Notes under the pieces: generated by a model
Told to the model about the DNA's origin: nothing
Databases searched by the model: none
Seen by the model: the letters and a program-made list of their open reading frames with translations, nothing else
DNA from: Polaromonas sp.
GTDB lineage: Bacteria; Pseudomonadota; Gammaproteobacteria; Burkholderiales; Burkholderiaceae_C
Direction: 5' to 3'
Length of the DNA: 7,871 bases
Assembly: GCA_025362825.1 (NCBI GenBank)
Contig: JANYFF010000364.1
Coordinates: forward strand, 1 to 7,871
Shown here: piece after piece, positions 1 through 5,280 of the stretch
Layout of the letters: each line of letters opens with the position of its first letter
How positions within the stretch are numbered: the first letter of the stretch is position 1
Program-made: the position numbers and the translations under genes

Positions 1-444
1 GTGGTCTTCGCCGCCACCGACTGGCTTGACGGCTACCTGGCCCGCAAACTCAACCAGACCTCCTCCTTCGGAGCCTTCCTGGACCCGGTTGCCGACAAGT
101 TCCTGGTATGTGCATCGCTGCTGGTGCTGGTGCATTTGCAGCGTGCCGACGTGTTTGTCGCGCTCATCATTATTGGCCGCGAAATCGCTATATCGGCCCT
201 GCGCGAATGGATGGCCCTGATAGGCGCGACCAAAAGCGTCGCCGTGCACATGCTGGGCAAAATCAAGACCACCGTGCAGATGATTGCGATTCCTTTCTTG
301 CTGTTTGACGGCGTTCTGTTTGGCAGCATCAACACCCATTTGTGGGGCACCTGGCTGATATGGATATCCGCCGTGCTGACGGTCTGGTCTATGATTTACT
401 ACCTCCAAAAAGCCATTCCAGAAATTCGCGCCCGGGCGAAATAA
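1..444 (+). CDS. pgsA: CDP-diacylglycerol--glycerol-3-phosphate 3-phosphatidyltransferase, 5'-truncated by window edge
   Basis: This inner-membrane enzyme makes phosphatidylglycerophosphate from CDP-diacylglycerol and glycerol-3-phosphate, the committed step to phosphatidylglycerol and cardiolipin. The 147 visible residues contain the full CDP-alcohol phosphatidyltransferase signature D-x2-DG-x2-AR-x8-G-x3-D-x3-D: D7, D10, G11, A14, R15, G24, D28 and D32, the metal- and CDP-binding residues. Downstream, IGREIAISALREWMA and the GKIKTTVQM segment match the pattern of proteobacterial PgsA, and hydrophobic helices continue to the C-terminus. E. coli PgsA is about 182 residues with roughly 35-40 residues before this signature, so the N-terminal membrane segment lies outside the window. 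The GTG at base 1 is most likely an internal valine codon rather than the start. The stop at 442-444 is intact. The family call is secure from the motif alone. Confidence 0.95.
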   Translation: MVFAATDWLDGYLARKLNQTSSFGAFLDPVADKFLVCASLLVLVHLQRADVFVALIIIGREIAISALREWMALIGATKSVAVHMLGKIKTTVQMIAIPFLLFDGVLFGSINTHLWGTWLIWISAVLTVWSMIYYLQKAIPEIRARAK

Positions 445-469
445 GGCCTGCTGCTAGCCTTTTTCCTAT

Positions 470-1399
470 TTGTTGCCTGTGCGTTCCACGTCTCCTGAAA
501 GCGCCCTGATTCGCGCGATGCCTGTGGTGTTTGTGCTGATCTGGAGCACTGGCTTTATCGTTGCCAAATTTGGCTTGCCTTATGCGCCACCGCTGACCTT
601 TCTGGCGATCCGTTACCTGCTGTCGATCGTTTGCTTTCTGGCATGGACTGCACTGGCCAAAGCAGCTTGGCCGCAGGGCAGGGCGCAGTGGCTTCACCTC
701 GGAGTCACCGGCGTATTGATGCATGCGGGTTACTTGGGCGGGGTATGGATCGCGGTCAAAGGAGGCATGGGCTCGGGCCTTGCGGCATTGATCGTCGGCC
801 TGCAGCCGGTGCTGACTGCGTTGTGGGTGTCCTGGATAGCCTCGGTTGATACTGGCCAGAACGAGCAAAAAGTCACGCCCCGGCAATGGCTTGGCCTGGC
901 ACTGGGCCTTGGCGGGTTGCTGCTGGTCGTATCGCGCAAGTTCGGCTCAGGACATGAAGTCACCGCGCTGACACTGGCTGCCACGGTGATAGCACTGTTC
1001 AGTATCACGGCAGGTACGCTCTACCAGAAGCGCTTTGTGAAGCCGACAGATGTGCGCAGCGCCAACGCCATCCAGCTTGGCGCGGCCCTGCTGGTCACCT
1101 TGCCGTTGACCTTTCTGGAAAGCGAAGCCATCACCTGGAACCATTCGTTCATGGGAGCCATGGCCTGGTCTGTGCTGGCGCTGACGCTGGGCGGCAGTTC
1201 GTTGCTCTACCTGCTGATACAGCGCGGCGCTGCGACGGCTGTCACCAGCTTGTTATACCTTGTCCCGCCAACCACGGCACTGATGGCCTGGGTGCTGTTT
1301 GACGAACTCATCACCACGTCCACGGTGATCGGTATGGCGCTTACGGCTGTGGGCGTAAGCCTCGTGGTGCGCGCTGCGAAACCAAAGGCACTGGTTTAG
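470..1399 (+). CDS. DMT superfamily (EamA domain) transporter
   Basis: A polytopic inner-membrane protein of about 309 residues built of two tandem EamA repeats (about residues 18-155 and 165-302), the ten-helix architecture of drug/metabolite transporters such as RhaT/YdcZ/EamA relatives. Visible hallmarks are the first helix (VVFVLIWSTGFIVAKFG) and, in the second repeat, the LVPPTTALMAWVLFDE segment with the conserved proline and acidic residue. Members usually export amino acids, metabolites or toxic compounds; the substrate cannot be predicted. The start is uncertain: TTG at 470, TTG at 473, GTG at 479 and ATG at 518 are all in frame, and none has a good Shine-Dalgarno sequence. ATG518 would start directly at helix 1, and GTG479 is a reasonable alternative. 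It begins only 25 bases after pgsA and may be cotranscribed with it. Its 3' end overlaps the convergent LysR-type gene by 59 bases. Confidence 0.88.
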   Translation: MLPVRSTSPESALIRAMPVVFVLIWSTGFIVAKFGLPYAPPLTFLAIRYLLSIVCFLAWTALAKAAWPQGRAQWLHLGVTGVLMHAGYLGGVWIAVKGGMGSGLAALIVGLQPVLTALWVSWIASVDTGQNEQKVTPRQWLGLALGLGGLLLVVSRKFGSGHEVTALTLAATVIALFSITAGTLYQKRFVKPTDVRSANAIQLGAALLVTLPLTFLESEAITWNHSFMGAMAWSVLALTLGGSSLLYLLIQRGAATAVTSLLYLVPPTTALMAWVLFDELITTSTVIGMALTAVGVSLVVRAAKPKALV

Positions 1400-2351
1400 T
1401 CTGGTTGGCTGGCGTTTTTGCAGCTGGCTTTTTCCAGGGCTCGTCTGCGAATTCAGCCAGCAGAAAATCAATTAGCAGGCGTATGCGGCGCGGCGCATCT
1501 GCACGGTAGGGCGCCAACCAGTGGATGTCGGCATCCGGCATGGACCATGCAGGCAACACGCGAAGCAGTTGCCCTGATGCGAGCTGCGGTGCAACATCCC
1601 ACAGGCTGCGCAGCATGATGCCGCGGCCCGCTACACACCAGTCGCGAACCAGCTCCCCTGAGTTGCTGGACAGAGGTCCGTGGACGCGGACCCGCTCGGG
1701 GATTTTTTCCTTGTCTTTTTGCAGGGGCCAGATATCAAAGCGTTGGCTGGCGGCATTGCCGTTTTCGCGCACGATCAGGCAGGCATGTTCAGCCAGCGAT
1801 TCAATCGTCTTGGGCATGCCGCGGTGCTTGATGTAAGTGGGGGACGCCACCAGCACGCGCTGATTGCCTGCCAGGCGGCGCGATACCCATTGAGCGGCCT
1901 CCTTGCCGCGCACCGACCACAGCCAGATGGCGCCGTCGAAGCCGTCACGTGCGAGGTCAGGCAATTGTTCGGTCAGCTGCAGCTGGATATCAATGCGCGG
2001 ATGCCTCTCCTGAAAGTGCGCCAGCGCAGGCCCCAGCCAGAGGCGGCCAAAGCCGAAAGTGGCTGCCAGCCTGATCAGGCCCGTCGGTTCAGCTTTGCGC
2101 TCCAGCAATTCGGCTTCAAGGGCATTGAAGCCTTGAAGCAATACCAGCGCCCGCTCGCAAATGGTTTCGCCCTCAGCGGTCGGTGTGACGCGGCGGGTGG
2201 TGCGCTGGAACAAGCGCTGGTCAAGGCTTGCCTCCAGTGCCAATAGTCGCTTGGTAACCACAGGCGGCGCAACATCAAGGCTTCGTGCTGCCGCGACCAG
2301 GCTGCCATGGTCACGGACTGCAAGCACAAGTTCGAGGTCACTGCGGTCCAT
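1341..2351 (-). CDS. LysR-type transcriptional regulator, divergent from hydrolase/dehydrogenase operon
   Basis: A 336-residue DNA-binding regulator. Residues 1-60 form the winged helix-turn-helix, with the recognition region around 18-37 (SLVAAARSLDVAPPVVTKRL) followed by LFQRTTRRVTPTAEG, typical of LysR proteins. Residues about 88-300 form the periplasmic-binding-protein-like effector domain. The ATG at 2351-2349 has an AAAGG Shine-Dalgarno at 2361-2357. The gene is transcribed away from the alpha/beta-hydrolase and D-malate/tartrate dehydrogenase genes, the standard arrangement in which an LTTR controls the neighbouring operon; E. coli dmlR/dmlA is a precedent for an LTTR beside a D-malate dehydrogenase. 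Orthology to DmlR is not claimed. The protein is longer than the usual roughly 300 residues: the last 33 or so residues (304-336) are a Pro/Lys/Arg-rich tail, partly encoded antisense to the 3' end of the transporter gene. The inducer is unknown but plausibly a substrate of the operon. Confidence 0.92.
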   Translation of the reverse strand: MDRSDLELVLAVRDHGSLVAAARSLDVAPPVVTKRLLALEASLDQRLFQRTTRRVTPTAEGETICERALVLLQGFNALEAELLERKAEPTGLIRLAATFGFGRLWLGPALAHFQERHPRIDIQLQLTEQLPDLARDGFDGAIWLWSVRGKEAAQWVSRRLAGNQRVLVASPTYIKHRGMPKTIESLAEHACLIVRENGNAASQRFDIWPLQKDKEKIPERVRVHGPLSSNSGELVRDWCVAGRGIMLRSLWDVAPQLASGQLLRVLPAWSMPDADIHWLAPYRADAPRRIRLLIDFLLAEFADEPWKKPAAKTPANQTKPVPLVSQRAPRGLRPQP

Positions 2352-2383
2352 TCATGCCTTTATAGAAATAATAAATTCGCTGA

Positions 2384-2398
2384 TTATTGCTTGAATAA
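2384..2398. promoter_or_regulatory. candidate LysR-regulator operator (T-N11-A dyad)
   Basis: A perfect interrupted palindrome, TTATT-N5-AATAA, sits in the divergent spacer 33 bases upstream of the LysR-type start codon. It contains T2385 and A2397 in the T-N11-A relation that defines LTTR boxes. It overlaps the candidate -35 region of the hydrolase promoter. A second AT-rich inverted repeat (AATAAT 2367-2372, ATTATT 2383-2388) overlaps it. The region is AT-rich, so the match could partly be chance. The assignment to this regulator rests on position. Confidence 0.4.
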
Positions 2399-2419
2399 AA
2401 CCTCTAGACTCTACAAAAT
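2391..2419 (+). promoter_or_regulatory. possible sigma70 promoter of hydrolase-dehydrogenase operon
   Basis: TTGAAT (2391-2396), a 17-base spacer and CAAAAT (2414-2419) give 4/6 matches in each box. A moderate promoter overlapped at its -35 by a candidate LTTR box fits an activator-dependent operon. Transcription would begin near 2426, giving a leader of about 80 bases that contains the 11-bp repeats. Predicted by eye only. Confidence 0.3.
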
Positions 2420-2437
2420 AGGTACATGAATAAAAAC

Positions 2438-2480
2438 GGTGACGCTTCGGCGGACACCGAACGGACACCGAACGGTCACC
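2438..2480 (+). promoter_or_regulatory. predicted leader hairpin with two alternative pairings
   Basis: GGTGAC (2438-2443) can pair with GTCACC (2475-2480). Just inside, TTCGG (2446-2450) can pair with CCGAA (2468-2472), separated by a 2x2 internal mismatch. Because the tandem repeat supplies a second CCGAA at 2457-2461, TTCGG can instead form a short hairpin with a 6-base loop. No U-run follows, so it does not look like a simple terminator. The fold is inferred from complementarity only, and a regulatory role is speculative. Confidence 0.4.
2451..2480 (+). repeat. 11-bp tandem repeat in the operon leader
   Basis: CGGACACCGAA occurs twice head to tail without any difference (2451-2461 and 2462-2472). 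A partial third unit follows, CGGTCACC at 2473-2480, with one mismatch in eight bases. The repeats lie between the presumed promoter and the hydrolase start codon. Confidence 0.85.
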
Positions 2481-2507
2481 AGGACGACCTCAAGGTAATG
2501 CACGCAA

Positions 2508-3386
2508 ATGTTTGAGAATTTCGAATCAACCTACCTAGAAGGTCCTGCAGGCAAACTGCGTGTTTTGCGCGGCGGAAGCGGTGCGCCGCTGTTGCTGCTG
2601 CATGGTCATCCGCAGACACATGTCATGTGGCATCTTGTAGCGCCGTTGCTGGCGCAACACTTCACGGTCATCCTGATGGATTTGCGTGGTTACGGCGATT
2701 CTGTAAGAGCTGCCAGCGATGCCTCGCATGTGGCCTATTCCAAACGCGCCATGGCACTTGATGCATTGGCGGTGATGAAGCATTTCGGTTTCGATCACTT
2801 CCAGATACTTGCTCACGACCGGGGTGCACGGGTCGCGCATCGCCTCGCCTCGGACCACCCGGCTGCGGTGGAGCGGCTGATGTTGCTGGACATCGCGCCG
2901 ACGCTGGCGATGTACGCGGGCACCACCGAGGCATTTGCAACGGCTTACTGGCACTGGTTTTTTCTCATACAACCGCAGCCCCTGCCGGAGGCCCTGCTGG
3001 ATTTTGACCCGGTGCGCTACATACACAGCGTGATGGGGAAACGCCATGCAGGCCTGGCAGCTTTCGCGCCGGCAGCGCTTGCCGAATACGAACGTTGCGT
3101 GCAGATCCCGGGCACCTCGCACGCCATCTGTGAAGACTACCGCGCATCAGCCACGATTGACCTCGAGCATGACCGCGCAGACGTTGCAGCGGGCCACAAA
3201 CTGCAGCAACCCATCAAGGTGCTCTGGGGCGAGCACGGCGCCGTCGGCAAATGTTTTGACGTGCCGGCCCTGTGGCAGGAGCGTGCGGCTGATGTGTCGG
3301 GGCACAGCCTGCCGTGCGGGCACTACATCGCCGAAGAAGCGCCTGCGCTGCTGATGCAGCAGGCCCTCAATTTTTTCAGAAAATAG
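2508..3386 (+). CDS. alpha/beta-hydrolase of the fluoroacetate/haloacetate dehalogenase family
   Basis: A 292-residue soluble alpha/beta-hydrolase with a cap domain (roughly residues 135-215). All catalytic residues known from fluoroacetate dehalogenases are visible: nucleophile D104 in HDRGAR, carboxylate-binding R105 and R108, acid D128 in LLDIAPT, halide-pocket H149 and W150 in AYWHWFF, Y211 in EDYRA, and base H272 in GHYI. Enzymes of this family hydrolyse C-F or C-Cl bonds of 2-haloacids through an aspartyl ester, for example fluoroacetate to glycolate. The oxyanion-loop motif is HGHPQ (32-36) instead of the usual HGFPQ, so substrate choice may differ. An aspartate nucleophile makes an ordinary serine esterase unlikely; a soluble epoxide-hydrolase-like role is less likely without the family's cap tyrosines. 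The start ATG2508 gives the family-typical N-terminus MFENFE; AAGG at 2492-2495 is 12 bases upstream, unusually far. It is cotranscribed with the dehydrogenase 24 bases downstream. True substrate unproven. Confidence 0.87.
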   Translation: MFENFESTYLEGPAGKLRVLRGGSGAPLLLLHGHPQTHVMWHLVAPLLAQHFTVILMDLRGYGDSVRAASDASHVAYSKRAMALDALAVMKHFGFDHFQILAHDRGARVAHRLASDHPAAVERLMLLDIAPTLAMYAGTTEAFATAYWHWFFLIQPQPLPEALLDFDPVRYIHSVMGKRHAGLAAFAPAALAEYERCVQIPGTSHAICEDYRASATIDLEHDRADVAAGHKLQQPIKVLWGEHGAVGKCFDVPALWQERAADVSGHSLPCGHYIAEEAPALLMQQALNFFRK

Positions 3387-3410
3387 CCAGTCTCAACCAA
3401 AGGAAATACC

Positions 3411-4511
3411 ATGAGCAGCAACGCAGGAAAAAAACGGATTGCAGTCATCGCAGGCGATGGCATCGGCAAGGAAACCATGCCTGAAGGCATTCGCGTGATG
3501 GAGGCCGCAGCAAGCAAATTCGGCATCGACCTGCAGTTTGATCACTTCGATTTCTCAAGCTGGGACTACTACGAAAAGCACGGTCAGATGATGCCAGACA
3601 ACTGGAAGGACCAGATCGGCGACCACGATGCAATCTACTTCGGCGCTGTCGGCTGGCCCGAAAAGATTGCCGACCATGTGTCGCTTTGGGGTTCCCTGTT
3701 GTTGTTCCGGCGTGAGTTTGACCAGTACATCAACCTGCGCCCTGCGCGCCTGATGCCGGGCATCATTGCGCCGGTCGTGCGCCGTGACGGCAGCGCGCGT
3801 CAGCCAGGCGAAATTGATTTTTACATTGTGAGGGAGAACACTGAAGGCGAGTATTCGAGCATTGGCGGCAGGGCTTTTCCCGGTACCGACCGTGAGTTTG
3901 TTGTTCAGGAATCGATTTTTACCCGCATTGGTGTTGATCGCGTGCTGAAGTTTGCGTTTGAACTGGCGCAGACGCGACCTAAAAAGCATCTCACAAGCGC
4001 CACCAAATCAAACGGTATCTCAATCTCGATGCCTTACTGGGATGAGCGCGTGGCCGAGATGGCCAAGGCCTATCCCGGTATCAGACTTGACAAGTTTCAC
4101 ATTGACATCCTGACGGCCCATTTTGTGCAGCGGCCGGACTTCTTTGATGTGGTGGTTGCCAGTAATTTGTTTGGCGACATCCTCAGCGACTTGGGGCCAG
4201 CCTGCACTGGCACCATTGGCATTGCGCCCAGCGCCAACCTGAATCCGGAGCGGAAATTCCCGTCGCTGTTTGAACCGGTGCACGGATCTGCGCCTGATAT
4301 CGCAGGCAAGCAGATAGCCAATCCGATCGGTCAGATCTGGTGTGGCGCGATGATGCTCGAATTCCTGGGGCACAAGGATGCGCACGATGCGGTGCTGGCC
4401 GCCATCGAAAAGGTCTTGGCGCCACAAAGCGGTGCCCCGCGCACACCTGACTTGGGTGGAACGGCCTCGACTACCGATGTCGGCAAAGCTATTGCAGCAG
4501 CGCTCGGTTAA
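3411..4511 (+). CDS. dmlA: D-malate / tartrate dehydrogenase (decarboxylating), TTUC family
   Basis: A 366-residue NAD-dependent beta-decarboxylating dehydrogenase of the isocitrate/isopropylmalate dehydrogenase fold. TTUC-family enzymes oxidise D-malate to pyruvate plus CO2, and many also accept tartrate. Very strong resemblance in pattern to E. coli DmlA is seen in AIYFGAVGWP (74-83), SLWGSLL followed by FRREFDQYINLRP (99-111), VRENTEGEYSS (140-150), SATKSNG (196-202), DVVVASNLFGDILSDLGPA (246-264) and FEPVHGSAPDIAGK (287-300). Expected substrate and metal ligands are present: R100, R110, R141, Y148, K199, D232, D256 and D260. D296 in HGSAPD is the aspartate associated with NAD+ rather than NADP+ preference in this superfamily. 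A good Shine-Dalgarno, AAAGGAA at 3399-3405, precedes the ATG. It lies 24 bases after the hydrolase and is probably its operon partner, controlled by the divergent LysR-type regulator. Whether D-malate, tartrate or another C4 acid is the physiological substrate cannot be read from sequence; ttuC would be an alternative symbol. Confidence 0.93.
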   Translation: MSSNAGKKRIAVIAGDGIGKETMPEGIRVMEAAASKFGIDLQFDHFDFSSWDYYEKHGQMMPDNWKDQIGDHDAIYFGAVGWPEKIADHVSLWGSLLLFRREFDQYINLRPARLMPGIIAPVVRRDGSARQPGEIDFYIVRENTEGEYSSIGGRAFPGTDREFVVQESIFTRIGVDRVLKFAFELAQTRPKKHLTSATKSNGISISMPYWDERVAEMAKAYPGIRLDKFHIDILTAHFVQRPDFFDVVVASNLFGDILSDLGPACTGTIGIAPSANLNPERKFPSLFEPVHGSAPDIAGKQIANPIGQIWCGAMMLEFLGHKDAHDAVLAAIEKVLAPQSGAPRTPDLGGTASTTDVGKAIAAALG

Positions 4512-4630
4512 ATCCGCATCGACGCAGTTTTGTCAATCGCGCAAATTACACCGTGCACTCACGATTGAGGTGGTCCGGCGTAAAAAAGAGACTAGAATCC
4601 GCGTCCGCGAGCTAAAAAATTAATGTTGTA
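4512..4630. other. spacer after dehydrogenase gene, no terminator recognised
   Basis: The spacer between the dehydrogenase stop and the hup promoter. A weak bulged stem (CACTCA paired with TGAGGTG near 4555-4571) is present but is not followed by a T-run. The last 20 bases are A/T-rich (A-tract 4614-4619) and could act as an UP element for the hup promoter. No gene is seen here. Confidence 0.5.
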
Positions 4631-4659
4631 TTGACACCTCCGGAGTCCATGGCTCTAAT
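4631..4659 (+). promoter_or_regulatory. strong sigma70 promoter of hup
   Basis: A perfect -35 hexamer TTGACA (4631-4636), an optimal 17-base spacer and TCTAAT (4654-4659, 5/6 match to TATAAT). A/T-rich sequence immediately upstream could serve as an UP element. The start of transcription should be near 4666, leaving a leader of about 108 bases before the HU start codon. This strength fits an abundant nucleoid protein plus a tRNA. Confidence 0.75.
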
Positions 4660-4667
4660 GAGTATCA

Positions 4668-4680
4668 GCAGCCAAGCTGC
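4668..4680 (+). promoter_or_regulatory. small hairpin at the 5' end of the hup leader
   Basis: GCAGC-CAA-GCTGC forms a perfect 5-bp stem with a 3-base loop just after the predicted transcription start. A 5'-terminal hairpin can stabilise mRNA, but the stem is short and the role is inferred. Confidence 0.3.
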
Positions 4681-4774
4681 ACGGGCCGCTTTTCGTTGAT
4701 GTCTTTTACTGATGTCTCGAAAGCTAGTTTTTTTTGAAGACAATCAGACCAACTTTTATCAACGAGGGGTTCTT

Positions 4775-5047
4775 GTGAACAAGACTGAACTGATCGAACA
4801 CATTGCAAAGCATGCTGACATTTCCAAGGCCGCTGCTACGCGTTCCCTGGAGGCAACCATTGGGGCGGTGAAAACAACGCTGAAAAAAGGAGGCTCTGTG
4901 TCTCTGGTGGGTTTTGGTACATTTGCGGTGGGCAAACGCGCTGCGCGCGTCGGTCGCAATCCGCGTACTGGCGATGCGATTAAAATCAAGGCTGCCAAGG
5001 TTCCAAAGTTTCGTCCGGGCAAAGCACTCAAGGATGCTTTGAACTGA
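4775..5047 (+). CDS. hup: HU family DNA-binding protein
   Basis: A 90-residue histone-like protein, the normal length of HU, which bends and compacts DNA in the nucleoid as a dimer. The sequence shows the helical dimerisation part (MNKTELIEHIAKHADISKAA), the GFGTF turn (46-50), the DNA-clamping beta-arm with RNPRTG (61-66) including the intercalating proline P63, and the conserved end KVPKFRPGKALKDALN. The start is GTG4775, chosen because the family begins MNKxEL and a clear GAGGGG Shine-Dalgarno lies at 4764-4769. The frame is open further upstream to 4712, but that part has no HU similarity. A near-consensus promoter lies 116 bases upstream. tRNA-Val follows after 23 bases with no separate promoter or terminator between them, suggesting a joint transcript. 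HU rather than IHF is indicated by the arm and C-terminal sequence. Confidence 0.96.
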   Translation: MNKTELIEHIAKHADISKAAATRSLEATIGAVKTTLKKGGSVSLVGFGTFAVGKRAARVGRNPRTGDAIKIKAAKVPKFRPGKALKDALN

Positions 5048-5070
5048 TGCAAATGGTTTAAAAGTTTGTG

Positions 5071-5146
5071 GGGTGCTTAGCTCAGTTGGTAGAGCAGCGC
5101 CCTTACACGGCGTAGGTCGGCGGTTCGAGCCCGTCAGCACCCACCA
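5071..5146 (+). tRNA. tRNA-Val (anticodon UAC)
   Basis: A complete cloverleaf of 76 bases: acceptor GGGTGCT pairs with AGCACCC, D-stem GCTC/GAGC, anticodon stem GCGCC/GGCGT with loop CTTACAC (anticodon TAC, valine), T-stem GGCGG/CCGTC with the TTCGAGC loop, discriminator A73 at 5143 and an encoded CCA at 5144-5146. It reads GUA and, with uridine-34 modification, other valine codons. It lies between hup and a strong terminator and appears to be transcribed with hup. Confidence 0.98.
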
Positions 5147-5165
5147 CAGACTGAAGTAATCGGAG

Positions 5166-5196
5166 AAAAAGGCGAACAGGCGGTTCGCCTTTTTTA
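5166..5196 (+). terminator. rho-independent terminator after hup-tRNA-Val
   Basis: A 12-bp stem of AAAAAGGCGAAC (5166-5177) and GTTCGCCTTTTT (5183-5194) with a 5-base loop, ending in a T-run. The A-tract on the left arm means it could also terminate transcription arriving from the other strand. It closes the hup-tRNA-Val unit and separates it from ppiD. Confidence 0.93.
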
Positions 5197-5280
5197 TTGG
5201 GCCGCTGGATTTTTGTTTACATGGTTTGCCGGGTTGGTTAAAGCCTTTTTTGCCCCTTGTTGGCCTACAGGAAGTTCGAG

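Noticed and set aside
389..886. A 165-codon minus-strand frame under the pgsA end and the transporter gene
   Set aside because: It is a shadow of two well-supported genes with no recognisable motif and no ribosome binding site.
1680..2246. A 188-codon open frame on the plus strand inside the LysR-type gene
   Set aside because: It is antisense to a gene with clear domain structure, its translation resembles no known fold, and long antisense frames are expected in GC-rich coding DNA.
2451..2480. Tandem repeats as a CRISPR remnant
   Set aside because: The units are only 11 bases, contiguous without spacers, and no cas gene is nearby.
2535..3122. A 195-codon minus-strand frame opposite the hydrolase gene
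   Set aside because: It is a shadow frame rich in Arg/His/Gln/Cys typical of antisense translation; the plus-strand protein has all its catalytic residues.
4593..4598. TAGAAT resembling a second -10 box upstream of hup
   Set aside because: No acceptable -35 hexamer lies 16-18 bases upstream, and a much better promoter is found at 4631-4659.
4649..4699. A 16-codon ORF preceded by GGAG in front of hup
   Set aside because: It overlaps the -10 box of the hup promoter, so the hup transcript would not contain its start; short chance ORF.
4712..4774. Upstream extension of the hup frame to ATG4712
   Set aside because: The extra 21 residues do not occur in HU proteins, and the Shine-Dalgarno at 4764-4769 belongs to GTG4775.
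5216..5244. TTTACA followed by TTAAAG/TAAAGC as a ppiD promoter
   Set aside because: The -35 is fair but the -10 matches only 3/6, too weak to call as a feature.
5257..5280. Upstream TTG start for ppiD
   Set aside because: ATG5281 has a well-spaced AGGAA and gives the family-typical N-terminus with the membrane anchor.
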